A stretch of 64,000 nucleotides of DNA, from assembly GCF_900091595.1 (NCBI RefSeq), contig NZ_FMCW01000001.1:95706-159705 (forward strand). Reading direction: 5' to 3'. Position numbers and translations under genes: made by a program. The DNA is from Micromonospora haikouensis. Lineage in GTDB: Bacteria; Actinomycetota; Actinomycetes; Mycobacteriales; Micromonosporaceae. This document shows, piece after piece, positions 1-8,002 of this stretch (its first letter is position 1; every line of letters starts with the position of its first letter). The notes under the pieces are model-generated. The model was not told the DNA's origin and did no database searches. It saw only the letters and a list, made by a program, of their open reading frames with translations.

Positions 1-105
1 TGCCGATTCCGGGTGACGCGGCCCAGGGGCGGCGTGGCGTCGCCGCCTGACCGGCGGCCCTCTACAGTCGACGGGGTCTGTTGATCTTGCGGCGAGAGGG
101 TGCGG

Positions 106-954
106 ATGCGGATCGGCATCAACACGTGGGCGTGGGCGGCCCCGCTGACCGACGGGGCGCTCGCCCGGCTTGCCCCCCGGATCAGGGCGTGGGGCTTCGA
201 CGCCATCGAGCTGACCGTCCAGGCGCCCGGCGACTGGGATCCCGCGTCAGCGGCCGACCTGCTCGCCGGTTTGGAGCTGACCCCCGCCGTCTGCGCGGGC
301 CTGCTGCCCGAGCACGACCTGCTCGCCGACGACGAGGAGGTCGTGCGGCGTACGGAAGGATTCGTCCGGCACTGCGTGCGGGTCGCGGGGCGGGTGGGCG
401 CCGCCGTGGTGGCGGGCCCGCTCTACGCCCCGGCCGGCCGGCGGTGGCTGCTCGACGCGGACGCCCGGCGGGCCGCCACCGCCCGCCTCGTGGCGCGGCT
501 GCGGCCGCTCGCCGACGAGGCCGCCGGGCAGGGCGTGACGATCGCCCTCGAACCGCTCAACCGGTTCGAGACGAGCCTGCTCAACACCGTCGAGCAGGCG
601 CTGGAGGTGGTGGACGGCGTCCCCGGGCTGGGCCTCGCGCTGGACACCTTCCACCTGAACATCGAGGAACGCGACCTGCCGGCCGCGATCCGGCTGGCGG
701 GCGGCCACCTCGCGCACGTCCAGGTGTGCGGCAACGACCGGGGAGCGCCCGGCGGCGACCACCTCGACTGGCCGGGGATGTTCGACGCCCTGACCGGCAT
801 CGGCTACTCCGGCCAGGTGAACATCGAGTCGTTCACCGCCGAGGCCCTGGCCGTGCCGATGTCCGTGTGGCGGCCCCTCGCCGCCGGCCCCGACGCGCTC
901 GCCGTCGAGGGGCTGGCGTTCCTGCGTGGCCTGACCGGGCGTAATCTCCGGTAA
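106..954 (+). CDS. sugar phosphate isomerase/epimerase (AP endonuclease 2-like TIM barrel)
   Basis: A 282-residue TIM-barrel protein of the xylose isomerase-like family. It starts MRIGINTWAW, the usual first strand, and carries the metal-site type motifs IALEPLNRFE (about residue 147), LALDTFHLNIEE (about 183) and a terminal NIESF. Such enzymes isomerise or epimerise small sugars or inositols in the cytoplasm; the substrate cannot be read from sequence. I chose the ATG at 106 because GAGAGGG ends five bases before it; an in-frame GTG lies at 100. The helicase-like gene follows after 17 bases, so the two are probably co-transcribed, with no obvious shared function. Confidence 0.85.
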   Translation: MRIGINTWAWAAPLTDGALARLAPRIRAWGFDAIELTVQAPGDWDPASAADLLAGLELTPAVCAGLLPEHDLLADDEEVVRRTEGFVRHCVRVAGRVGAAVVAGPLYAPAGRRWLLDADARRAATARLVARLRPLADEAAGQGVTIALEPLNRFETSLLNTVEQALEVVDGVPGLGLALDTFHLNIEERDLPAAIRLAGGHLAHVQVCGNDRGAPGGDHLDWPGMFDALTGIGYSGQVNIESFTAEALAVPMSVWRPLAAGPDALAVEGLAFLRGLTGRNLR

Positions 955-971
955 CCACGGGGGGAGAGTCG

Positions 972-2285
972 ATGCTCAGGCTGGAGGTGCCGCCGTCCGT
1001 CGAGGCGGAGCGGGTCGTCAACGCGGTGCTGGCCGACCTGCGCACCGGTGACCACCGGGGCGTCGTCGTCGACTCGCCGCCCGGTGCCGGCAAGTCGACC
1101 CTCGTCGTCCGCGCCGCCGTCGAGCTGGCCGCCGCCGGGGAGCCGCTGATCATCGTCGCGCAGACCAACGAGCAGGTCGACGACCTCATCGACCGGCTCG
1201 CCCGCAAGGCCCCCGGGCTGCGCATCGGCCGGCTCTCCGCCACGGAATACAAGCCGACCGACCGGGTGAAGGGCCACCCGACGGTCAAGGTGGCGGCGAA
1301 GGTCGCCGACCTCGGCGAGCCGGCCGTCGTCATCGGTACGGCCGCCAAGTGGGCCATGGTCACCGAGGGCTGCTGGCCGTGGGCGATCGTGGACGAGGCG
1401 TACCAGATGCGGTCTGACGCGTTGTTGCGCGTGGCCGGCAGGTTCGAGCGGGCCCTGTTCGTGGGGGATCCCGGGCAGCTCGACCCGTTCTCCACGGTCG
1501 AGACCATGCGCTGGACGGGCCTGACCTGGGACCCGATGCAGTCCGCGGTGGCGGTGCTGCTGCGGCACAACCCGCAGTTGCCGGTGCACCGGCTGCCGGT
1601 GTCGTGGCGGCTGCCTGCGTCGGCGGCGCCGGTGGTCGCTGCGGCGTTCTACCCGTTCACCGGGTTCCGGGCGGGCACTGGCAGCGACGACCGGGTGCTC
1701 GCGTTCACCGACGCCGGGCCGGGGGACGCCGTCGACGCGGCGGTGGAGCTGGCGGCGTCGACGGGCTGGGCGCTGTACGAGCTGCCGGAGCGGCACACCC
1801 CGCGTACCGACTCCGAGGCCGCCGCCGCGTGCGCCGCGCTGGCGCTGCGGGTGCTGGCGCGCGGCGCGGTCGCCGTCTCCGAGCACGCGCCGGCCGGCGC
1901 GCCGGTCACCGCCGACCGGATCGCCGTGGGGGCCGCGCACCGCGACCAGGTCGCCGCCATCCGCGCACACCTGGGCGCGGCCGGGGCGGGCATCACCGTG
2001 GACACCGCCAACCGGCTCCAGGGCCGCGAGTACGACGTGACGATTGTGCTGCACCCGTTGTCGGGCCGGCGGGACGCGACCGCCTTCCACCTGGAGTCGG
2101 GGCGGCTGTGCGTGCTGGCGTCCCGGCACCGGCACGCGTGTGTAGTGGTGGCGCGGGCGGGCATCGCGGAGCTGCTGGACGCGCACCCGTCGACCGAGCC
2201 GGTGCACCTCGACGTGCCGGTGAAGTTCCCCGACGGCTGGCAGGCCAACCAGGCGATCCTCGACCATCTGCACGGCCCTGCCTAG
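972..2285 (+). CDS. compact superfamily 1 helicase-like ATPase
   Basis: A 437-residue P-loop protein. Walker A PPGAGKST lies near residue 36, motif Ia-like VAQTNEQVDD near 60, Walker B IVDEAYQM near 139 (DEAY instead of DExQ), motif III-like GDPGQLDPF near 160, and a C-terminal RLQGREYDVTIVL block near 350 resembling helicase motif V. The order matches DNA2/NAM7 or UvrD-type helicases, but there is no nuclease or zinc domain and the protein is short for the superfamily. Start ATG follows GGGGGAGAG. The substrate (RNA or DNA) and role are unknown; a DNA repair or defence role is possible but unsupported by its neighbours. Confidence 0.75.
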   Translation: MLRLEVPPSVEAERVVNAVLADLRTGDHRGVVVDSPPGAGKSTLVVRAAVELAAAGEPLIIVAQTNEQVDDLIDRLARKAPGLRIGRLSATEYKPTDRVKGHPTVKVAAKVADLGEPAVVIGTAAKWAMVTEGCWPWAIVDEAYQMRSDALLRVAGRFERALFVGDPGQLDPFSTVETMRWTGLTWDPMQSAVAVLLRHNPQLPVHRLPVSWRLPASAAPVVAAAFYPFTGFRAGTGSDDRVLAFTDAGPGDAVDAAVELAASTGWALYELPERHTPRTDSEAAAACAALALRVLARGAVAVSEHAPAGAPVTADRIAVGAAHRDQVAAIRAHLGAAGAGITVDTANRLQGREYDVTIVLHPLSGRRDATAFHLESGRLCVLASRHRHACVVVARAGIAELLDAHPSTEPVHLDVPVKFPDGWQANQAILDHLHGPA

Positions 2286-2345
2286 CCCGACCCGGCGGGC
2301 TTCAATGGGACGATCCGAGGTACGGGGTGCTCAGCGCCTTGTCTC

Positions 2346-2468
2346 TTACCTGGCCAGGAGCACGCCGTCGGGGAACGTCCGGGTCTCCATCACGGTCAGG
2401 TTCACCCAGTTGTCCAGGGCCGTGAAGAACGGCGTGCCGCCACCCATCAGGGCCTGCGGAGCGCCACA
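2346..2468 (-). pseudogene. C-terminal remnant of a dihydrofolate reductase-like (RibD C-terminal) protein
   Basis: Read on the minus strand, a 40-codon stretch ending in TAA at 2346-2348 encodes GAPQALMGGGTPFF, then NWVNLTVMETRTFPDGV and LLAR. This matches the usual end of the dihydrofolate reductase-like RibD C-terminal family (GGG..LF....L.L.e.RTFPnGVv.LrY). Upstream of about 2468 the frame loses family character and no start or nucleotide-binding part exists, so only the last exon-sized piece is left. It lies 45 bases from repeat element copy A, which may mark the break point. Recognition is by eye; a profile search would settle it. Confidence 0.65.
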
Positions 2469-2512
2469 CGCAGACGCGCAGAGAGCGCGCCATCCCCACC
2501 GCCACCCGGGCA

Positions 2513-2566
2513 GTTAAGAAGGGGCCCTTCCTCTACCGAATGCGTTAACAAGGTGCCCTTCCTTGC
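2513..2566 (-). repeat. 54-bp palindromic element, copy A (at the 3' end of the kinase-like gene)
   Basis: First of three copies of the same element (others at 43702-43755 and 51584-51637). In the sense of the adjacent gene it reads GCAAGGAAGGGC..., a core TTGTTAACGCATTC, then GAAGGGCCCCTTCTTAAC. The two ends are imperfect inverted repeats of about 17 bases and each contains a GGGCCC palindrome. It begins 13 bases beyond the stop codon of the kinase-like gene at 2579, in the same orientation as the other two copies relative to their upstream genes. Confidence 0.8.
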
Positions 2567-2578
2567 ATCTGGGCGGGG

Positions 2579-3997
2579 TCAGGGCACACCGAGGGCCGCG
2601 GTTGCCCACAGCGCCATGCCGGCCAGGGCGAGCAGCGCTGCCGCGAGCAGGCACCAGAGGAGCACCTGGCGCGGTGACGCTCCCGGTGACCTCGTCCGGG
2701 CCGCCGGGACGGCGGGAGCACCGGCGTTCGGCGGGCTCACCGGCCACCTGCCCACGGCGGTGACCGGAGCGGCCGAGGCCGCGCACCCGATGGGGTTCTC
2801 GTCGAGGTGGGCCTGCATGGCCCGCGCCGCGAGCCGCAGACACCACAGGCCCCGGTCGGGCCGCAGGTCCTCGAAGGTGGTGCAGGTCAGGGCCTGGGCG
2901 ATCAGGGAGACCCGGGCCTGCCTGCGCCACGTGGCCGTGCCACCGGGCCCCGCGTAGGCGGTCCCCACCTCGTCGGCGATCCGGACGAGTTCCGCGACGG
3001 GTCCGGGCAGCGCGCCCGGTCGCCCCCGCTGCGGGTGGACGAGGTAGTCGATCAGCGCCTCGGACTCGTCGCGGGTGAGTTCAGGGACGTACCGGAGCAC
3101 GGTGGCCAGCAGCAGGGCGGCGACGTCGCGGGTCAGCGGGGCGTCCGCGTCGACGGCGCTCACCCCGACCAGCGAGAACCGTTCGGGGTGCGACCGGCCG
3201 TCTGCCCCGCAGGGCACGAGCACGTTGCCGCCGTGCAGGTCGCCGTGGGCGAAGCCGGCATGGAAGTCGACCGGCTGGCGGTGGTGCGGCGACGCGGGGT
3301 CGACGGGCCGCAGCGGGTTCGGCAGGGGCCGCGAGTCGATGAGCAGCGACTCGGCGCCGCTGTGGAACCCGAAGATGCTCAATGCGTGATGGATCTTCTC
3401 CCATGCGCCGGCCGCCCGCAGTTCCCGTTCGAGGTACGGGCCGAGCGTCGTCTGGCGCGTCGGCGGGCCGGCGGTCGGTGCGACCTTGTTCCACTCGTGC
3501 AGCACCGCCTCCAGCACGGCCCGGAAGGCGGCGAGCAGGTCGTCGCCGTCCAGCTCGTCCAGGCCCCGCACCCGGGCGTCGTCGTCGGTCGGCTCCTGGA
3601 AGTCGCTGGTCGGCTCCTGGAACATCAGCCGGCGGCCGTCGCGCAGGTCGATCGGCGGGAAGATCTGCTCGGCCAGGTGCTGCCGGGCGAAGTCGTTGAC
3701 GGTGGCGCGCGCGGTGGCCCGTGACCACTGCGGGCCGCGCACCTCCCGGTGCCGCGAGCGGGCCGGCAGGACCTTGACGAAGACCTTCCGGCTGGGCTCC
3801 CGGCCCGGCGGCGCCGGCTCGGTGAGCCGCGCGACGAAGAGTGTGCCGCCGCCGTAGCCCCGGTCCAGGCGGGTCTGCGGCGGGACGCTGATCTCCCGGT
3901 CGCACTGCTGCCCGAAGTCCTCCAGCGCCGCCCTGAGCGTGGGGTCGGGTACGTAAGGTTCGAGGGGTTCGCCCATGTCCGCCGTCGGGCCCTTCAC
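2579..3997 (-). CDS. aminoglycoside phosphotransferase/choline kinase-like protein with C-terminal membrane anchor
   Basis: A 472-residue protein. Around residue 250 it has HGDLHGGN, the Brenner-type catalytic loop (HxDxxxxN) of the phosphotransferase kinase-like fold, followed by a DxD-type VDADAPLTRDVA in the place of the DFG motif. FVKVLPA near residue 95 may carry the ATP-binding lysine. A proline- and alanine-rich linker leads to a strongly hydrophobic segment at about 443-465, so the kinase domain is probably tethered to the inner face of the membrane. Residues FQEPTSD/FQEPTDD are a short internal duplication. A second in-frame ATG exists 21 bases downstream (3976). No substrate or partner gene is evident. 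Confidence 0.7.
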   Translation of the reverse strand: MKGPTADMGEPLEPYVPDPTLRAALEDFGQQCDREISVPPQTRLDRGYGGGTLFVARLTEPAPPGREPSRKVFVKVLPARSRHREVRGPQWSRATARATVNDFARQHLAEQIFPPIDLRDGRRLMFQEPTSDFQEPTDDDARVRGLDELDGDDLLAAFRAVLEAVLHEWNKVAPTAGPPTRQTTLGPYLERELRAAGAWEKIHHALSIFGFHSGAESLLIDSRPLPNPLRPVDPASPHHRQPVDFHAGFAHGDLHGGNVLVPCGADGRSHPERFSLVGVSAVDADAPLTRDVAALLLATVLRYVPELTRDESEALIDYLVHPQRGRPGALPGPVAELVRIADEVGTAYAGPGGTATWRRQARVSLIAQALTCTTFEDLRPDRGLWCLRLAARAMQAHLDENPIGCAASAAPVTAVGRWPVSPPNAGAPAVPAARTRSPGASPRQVLLWCLLAAALLALAGMALWATAALGVP

Positions 3998-4139
3998 GAG
4001 TGAAAGTGAATGTGGACGATCGGGATGCGTCGTCCAAGAAGGGTGTCGCGCGCGGAGTAGAAGCTACCTCAGGGCGGGGCGAATCGGGGGGATACTCGCA
4101 GCGAGCTGCCAACGTACTTAAAAGTGGCTCCGGTCGGGC

Positions 4140-5048
4140 TCAGCCGGCGTACTGGTCGCCGAACTCGCGGACGCCGTCGACGTCGACGGTGATCCGGCTG
4201 TTGTCGGCCCAGGTGCCGGTGGCGGCCCGCCAGCTCGGGTCGTCCCGCTCGTCGACGGCGGTCCAGTTCTGCCGGTGGAAGCGGAGCTGGATCGGCCCGC
4301 TCGACTCGCCGGGGGCGAGGGTCCCGCCGGTGAAGGTGAGCCGGACGTATCCGGGTACGGGCGTGCCCGGCACCGGGTACCGCGTCGCGGTGGGGACCGG
4401 CGTGGGGCTGCTCCCCGGGGGCGGGGGCGGCGGCGCGGGCGGCGGGAAGTAGAACGGTTGCCGCTGGATCCTGTCGCAGCCCAGCGCCGCCCAGTCGCAC
4501 TCCGTCACGAGGGACGTGTTGCCGCCCTCGAAGCGCACGTGGTAGTCCACCCGCACGGTGCGCAGGTCGAGCGGCTGCGTGCCGGTGTTGACGACCTGCG
4601 CGACGAACTGGACCTGGTTGTCCGTGGGTGCCCAGTCGAGGTTGAGGTAGCTGACCTTCGCCCGGCCGTACGCGGTGCGCAGGTCGGTGGTCGCCGACGT
4701 GTCGGAGTATCCGCCCAGGGTGTGGGCCTGGATGGCCACCTGGTATTCGGTGCCCGGCGGCAGGGCGGTCAGCGTGATCGAGGGCGTCTGCGTGCTGCCC
4801 AGTCCCCGGTACGTGTTGGGGCCCAGCGGCACCAGCACCTCGTACGTGATGGGTTCGGTGCCACCCGGCTCGCCCACCCACGCCGACGGCGCCCAGGTGA
4901 GGGTGAGCTGGTGCGGCTCGTTGGCCACGACGACCGGCGCGCCGGGCGTGGTGAGGGCCGGGCCGTCGTCGGCGCGGGCGGCGGTGACGGCGAGCAGGCT
5001 CAGCAGGCCGGCGACGGCGGCTGCGGCGGTGACGCGACGGGCACGCAT
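4140..5048 (-). CDS. secreted fibronectin type III - CBM3 protein
   Basis: A 302-residue exported protein: signal peptide about 1-26 ending ARADD, a fibronectin type III domain at about 32-128, then a family 3 carbohydrate-binding module from about 130. CBM3 marks are VVNTGTQPLDL, CDWAALGCD, LTFTGGTLAPGESSG and the end WADNSRITVDVDGV. The module is split by a proline-rich insert at about 201-225 (runs of P, then SPTPVPTATRYPVPGTPVPG) where other CBM3s have a short loop. There is no catalytic domain, so it probably binds cellulose or another beta-glucan outside the cell. A TAGGCT hexamer seven bases before the ATG and no Shine-Dalgarno suggest a leaderless mRNA. Confidence 0.8.
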   Translation of the reverse strand: MRARRVTAAAAVAGLLSLLAVTAARADDGPALTTPGAPVVVANEPHQLTLTWAPSAWVGEPGGTEPITYEVLVPLGPNTYRGLGSTQTPSITLTALPPGTEYQVAIQAHTLGGYSDTSATTDLRTAYGRAKVSYLNLDWAPTDNQVQFVAQVVNTGTQPLDLRTVRVDYHVRFEGGNTSLVTECDWAALGCDRIQRQPFYFPPPAPPPPPPGSSPTPVPTATRYPVPGTPVPGYVRLTFTGGTLAPGESSGPIQLRFHRQNWTAVDERDDPSWRAATGTWADNSRITVDVDGVREFGDQYAG

Positions 5049-5055
5049 GACCGGT

Positions 5056-5061
5056 AGCCTA
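5056..5061 (-). promoter_or_regulatory. leaderless -10 hexamer TAGGCT of the CBM3 gene
   Basis: TAGGCT on the minus strand, seven bases before the ATG at 5048. No ribosome binding site lies between them. Confidence 0.5.
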
Positions 5062-5148
5062 TTGGTCGATGGTCGTCGATGAACATGGCCGACCGGTCCG
5101 ATGCCTCCGTCCGACCGTCCAGGGGCGGCGGGGCCGCGCCCACGCCCC

Positions 5149-5154
5149 TACGAT
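5149..5154 (+). promoter_or_regulatory. leaderless -10 hexamer TACGAT of the GNAT gene
   Basis: TACGAT followed by six bases (CGGTCG) and the ATG at 5161. It supports that ATG over the in-frame ATG at 5101. Confidence 0.5.
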
Positions 5155-5160
5155 CGGTCG

Positions 5161-5730
5161 ATGTTCCGTCCGACCTATCCGATCCGCACCGCCCGGCTGG
5201 CCCTGCGCCCGGTCGCGCTGGACGACCTCGACGACGTGCACGCCTACCAGAGCCGACCCGACGTCACCCGCTGGATGCTCGACGCCGGGCCACGCACCCG
5301 CGCGCAGGCGCTCGCCTCGGTGACCGCCATGGCGGGCGAGGACGCGCTGCGCGCCGAGGGCGACTGCCTGGCCCTCGCCGTGGTCGCCGACGCGCGGGTG
5401 ATCGGGACCGTCGAGCTGGTCTGGCGCAGCGCGGCCGACCGCACCGCCGAACTCGGGTACGTCCTGCACCCCGACCACCACGGGCGCGGGCTGGCCACGG
5501 AGGCCGCCACGGCCCTGCTGGACTGGGGGTTCGGCGAGTTCGGGCTGCACCGGGCCTACGCGCGGTGCCACGCCCGCAACGAGGCGTCGGCCCGGCTGAT
5601 GGCGCGGCTCGGCATGCGCCAGGAGGCGCGCCACGTCGAGAGCTACCTGTTCCGCGGGGAGTGGGCCGACCGGCTCGTCTTCGCGATCCTGGCCCGGGAG
5701 TGGCGGGAGCGCCGACCGCCGCAGGAGTGA
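5161..5730 (+). CDS. GNAT family N-acetyltransferase (RimJ/RimL type)
   Basis: A 189-residue protein starting IRTARLALRPVALDD, typical of RimJ/RimL-like acetyltransferases. The acetyl-CoA loop is HPDHHGRGLATEAA (about residue 104, the Q/RxxGxG/A element), followed by RAYARCHARNEASARLMARLGM, the conserved asparagine-alpha4 region. These enzymes transfer acetyl from acetyl-CoA to an amine, often a protein N-terminus or a small molecule; the target is unknown. A 60-base upstream extension to an ATG at 5101 is open but has no family character. Confidence 0.85.
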   Translation: MFRPTYPIRTARLALRPVALDDLDDVHAYQSRPDVTRWMLDAGPRTRAQALASVTAMAGEDALRAEGDCLALAVVADARVIGTVELVWRSAADRTAELGYVLHPDHHGRGLATEAATALLDWGFGEFGLHRAYARCHARNEASARLMARLGMRQEARHVESYLFRGEWADRLVFAILAREWRERRPPQE

Positions 5731-5756
5731 TCGACTGATCACCCTCGGTCAACGGG

Positions 5757-6941
5757 GTGAACCATCGATGGTCACCGTCCGTACCCATCGCCGTGAAGAC
5801 GACCGAGCTGCGAGCGGGGCCGACAGTCAGGGTGGCGGAGACGATCCGGGCGGTGAGCGCCGACCTCGGGCCGTCCTGGGCGGCGACCGCCGCCGCCGTC
5901 GACCGGGCCGCCGCCAACTTCCTGGACACCGTGAGTGACCGCCTGCCCGGCCTGCTGCCCGAGCGGGACCACACCGTGGTCTTCGCCGCGCTGGGCCGGC
6001 TTGCCGGCGGCGTCGACGACACGGCCGGGCGGGCCGCCGCGCTGGCGGTCCTGGCCCGGGCCCACCGCGGCGTCGGCCTGCTGCCGCAGCACGCCGACCT
6101 GCTCGGCGACGCCCTGCTCGCCGCCGTCGCCCGGGAGAACCGGGCACACTGGACGGCCGCCCTCGCCACCGGCTGGGAACGCGGGCTGCGTCGGGCGGTC
6201 ACCGCCGTGCGCCGGGCCGCCGCCCGAGTCGGCGACGGGCCGGCGTGGTGGCGGGCCGAGGTGGTCGCCCACGACCGGGCCGCCGACGGCGTGGCCGTGC
6301 TCACCGTACGCCCGCGCCGGCCGCTGCCGTACCGGCCGGGGCAGGCGGTGCCGGTCTGCGCCCCGAGCCGGCCCGGCGCCTGGCGGTGGTACTCCCCGGC
6401 GAATGCGCCCCGCCCCGACGGCACGATGGAGTTGCACGTGCGCGCCGTCGCCGCCGGCACCGTCTCCGGCGCCCTCGTCGACGGGGTGCGCCCCGGCGAG
6501 CCGCTGCTGCTCGGCCCGCCGTGCGGGATCAGCCTGCTGCTCGACCCCAGCCCCTGGCACGACCTGCTGCTCGTCGCCGGCGGCACCGGACTGGCGCCCC
6601 TGCGCGCCCTCGTCGAGCAGCTCGCCGCCGCCCCGGACGGTCGGCGGGTGACCCTGGTCGCCGGGGCGCGCACCCCGGCCGACCTCTACGACCGGGCCAC
6701 CCTCGCCGAGCTGGAGGCCGCCCACGGGTGGCTGACGGTGGTGCCCGCGTACTCCCACGACCCGGCGGCCGGCCCCGCCGAGCAGGGCGACGCGCTCACC
6801 ATCGCCCTGCGCCACCACACGGGCGACCAGGAGGTGCACCTGTGCGGGCCGCCGCCGATGGTGGCCGGCGCGCGGCTGCGGCTGCTCGCCGCCGGGGTGC
6901 CCGCCGACCGCATCCACCTGCCCGACACCTTCGACCGCTGA
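5757..6941 (+). CDS. flavohemoglobin-like globin - FAD/NAD(P) oxidoreductase
   Basis: A 394-residue fusion. Residues about 20-140 align by pattern with the globin domain of flavohemoglobins: RAHRGVGLLPQHADLLGDALLAAV matches the segment that contains the proximal histidine (about residue 103). From about 160 follows a ferredoxin reductase-like module with the FAD motif WRWYSPANAP (usually RxYS), the NAD-binding LVAGGTGLAPLRALV (about 280) and the end CGPPPMV. Flavohemoglobins oxidise nitric oxide to nitrate with NAD(P)H. The globin part is diverged, so NO dioxygenase activity is inference. The start is uncertain: GTG at 5757 or GTG at 5793; neither has a clear ribosome binding site. Confidence 0.75.
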   Translation: MNHRWSPSVPIAVKTTELRAGPTVRVAETIRAVSADLGPSWAATAAAVDRAAANFLDTVSDRLPGLLPERDHTVVFAALGRLAGGVDDTAGRAAALAVLARAHRGVGLLPQHADLLGDALLAAVARENRAHWTAALATGWERGLRRAVTAVRRAAARVGDGPAWWRAEVVAHDRAADGVAVLTVRPRRPLPYRPGQAVPVCAPSRPGAWRWYSPANAPRPDGTMELHVRAVAAGTVSGALVDGVRPGEPLLLGPPCGISLLLDPSPWHDLLLVAGGTGLAPLRALVEQLAAAPDGRRVTLVAGARTPADLYDRATLAELEAAHGWLTVVPAYSHDPAAGPAEQGDALTIALRHHTGDQEVHLCGPPPMVAGARLRLLAAGVPADRIHLPDTFDR

Positions 6942-6959
6942 CGGCCCCGGCCGGACGCG

Positions 6960-6994
6960 CCGGCGGCGGGCCTGCCGTGGCAGCCCGCCGCCGG
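6960..6994. terminator. bidirectional hairpin between convergent genes
   Basis: Perfect 12-base arms CCGGCGGCGGGC (6960-6971) and GCCCGCCGCCGG (6983-6994) with an 11-base loop, in the 63-base gap between the flavohemoglobin-like gene and the convergent aldo/keto reductase. Confidence 0.65.
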
Positions 6995-7004
6995 GTTCGC
7001 CCGC

Positions 7005-7856
7005 TCAGGCGGGCACGTAGTCGAACGTGTCGGGGTTCGGGCCCTGCCGGCCCGCCTCGCCCCGGTCCAGGCCGGTGACCCGCTCCATCGTCGCGTCGTC
7101 CAGCTCGAAGTCGAAGATCTGGAAGTTCTCCGCCATCCGCTTCGGGTTGACCGACTTGGGGAAGACGATGTCGCCGCGCTGCACGTGCCAGCGCAGCACC
7201 ACCTGGGGCACGGTGCGCCCGACCTCCTCGGCGATGTCGACGAGGGTCGGGTCGTCGAGCACCGCGCCCTGGGCGATCGGCGACCACGCCTCGGTGAGGA
7301 TGTTGTGCGCGTGGCCGTACGCCCGCACCTCCTCGTTGCCGAGGTAGGGGTGCACCTCGATCTGGTTGACCGCCGGCACCACGTCGGCCTCGGCGGCCAG
7401 CCGCTCCAGGTGCGGCACCTGGAAGTTGGACACGCCGATCGAGCGGGCCCGGCCGTCGCGCCGGAACTCCTCCAGCACCTTCCAGGTGGAGACGAAGTCG
7501 CCGTCGTAGAGGGTCGGCAGCGGCCAGTGGATCAGGAACAGGTCGATGTGGTCCATCTTCAGCGCGGCGAGGGTGGAGTCGAACGCGCGGCGGGCGTCGT
7601 CGGGGCGGTGGAAGCCGTTGTTCAGCTTGCTGGTGACGAAGACCTCGTCCCGGTCCAGGCCGGAGGCGCGCACCGCCTGGCCCACCTCGGCCTCGTTGCC
7701 GTACATCTCGGCGGTGTCGATGTGCCGGTAGCCGATCTCCAGGGCCCGCCCGACGGCCTCGGCGGTGTCCTCCGGCGCGATCTGGTAGACCCCGAAGCCG
7801 AGCTGGGGGATGGTGTTGCCGTCGTTGAGCGCGATGTCGGGAACCGTGTTCGCCAT
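7005..7856 (-). CDS. aldo/keto reductase (2,5-diketo-gluconate reductase type)
   Basis: A 283-residue NAD(P)H-dependent carbonyl reductase of the AKR5-like group. The catalytic tetrad is visible: D and Y in RHIDTAEMYGNEAEVG, K in FVTSKLNN and H in LFLIHWPL. The cofactor-phosphate binding end PKSVNPKRMAENFQIFDF is also present. The ATG at 7856 is chosen because the protein then begins MANTVPDIAL as in the family and GGGAGAG lies upstream; the frame stays open to 7922. A second member of the family lies at 23911-24696. The physiological substrate is unknown. Confidence 0.85.
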   Translation of the reverse strand: MANTVPDIALNDGNTIPQLGFGVYQIAPEDTAEAVGRALEIGYRHIDTAEMYGNEAEVGQAVRASGLDRDEVFVTSKLNNGFHRPDDARRAFDSTLAALKMDHIDLFLIHWPLPTLYDGDFVSTWKVLEEFRRDGRARSIGVSNFQVPHLERLAAEADVVPAVNQIEVHPYLGNEEVRAYGHAHNILTEAWSPIAQGAVLDDPTLVDIAEEVGRTVPQVVLRWHVQRGDIVFPKSVNPKRMAENFQIFDFELDDATMERVTGLDRGEAGRQGPNPDTFDYVPA

Positions 7857-7917
7857 GTCGGCCGTCTCTCCCATCGTCAGGGGCCCGGGGCGCGCGGAGG
7901 TCGCGCGGCCGGGCCGT

Positions 7918-7991
7918 GCCACCCGGTTGTCCTACCCCGCCCCGGTCGCCATCTCACGACCGGGCGGGGTGATCCGCGACAACCGGGTGGC
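7918..7991. repeat. 74-base nested palindrome
   Basis: Outer perfect 14-base arms GCCACCCGGTTGTC (7918-7931) and GACAACCGGGTGGC (7978-7991) enclose an inner stem, ACCCCGCCCCGGTCG against CGACCGGGCGGGGT (one bulged base), around the loop CCATCTCA. It lies between the end of the endonuclease gene (8003) and the start region of the aldo/keto reductase, both minus strand. It may end endonuclease transcription, but it is larger than a normal terminator. Confidence 0.7.
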
Positions 7992-8002
7992 CCCGGGCGG
8001 GG

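Noticed and set aside
1..50. Possible last codons of an upstream plus-strand gene ending in TGA at 48-50
   Set aside because: One frame is open to that stop, but 15 codons are too few to judge and show no recognisable motif.
972..3997. A two-gene conflict system of helicase plus kinase-like protein
   Set aside because: They are convergent, separated by a gene remnant and a repeat, and share no regulatory region.
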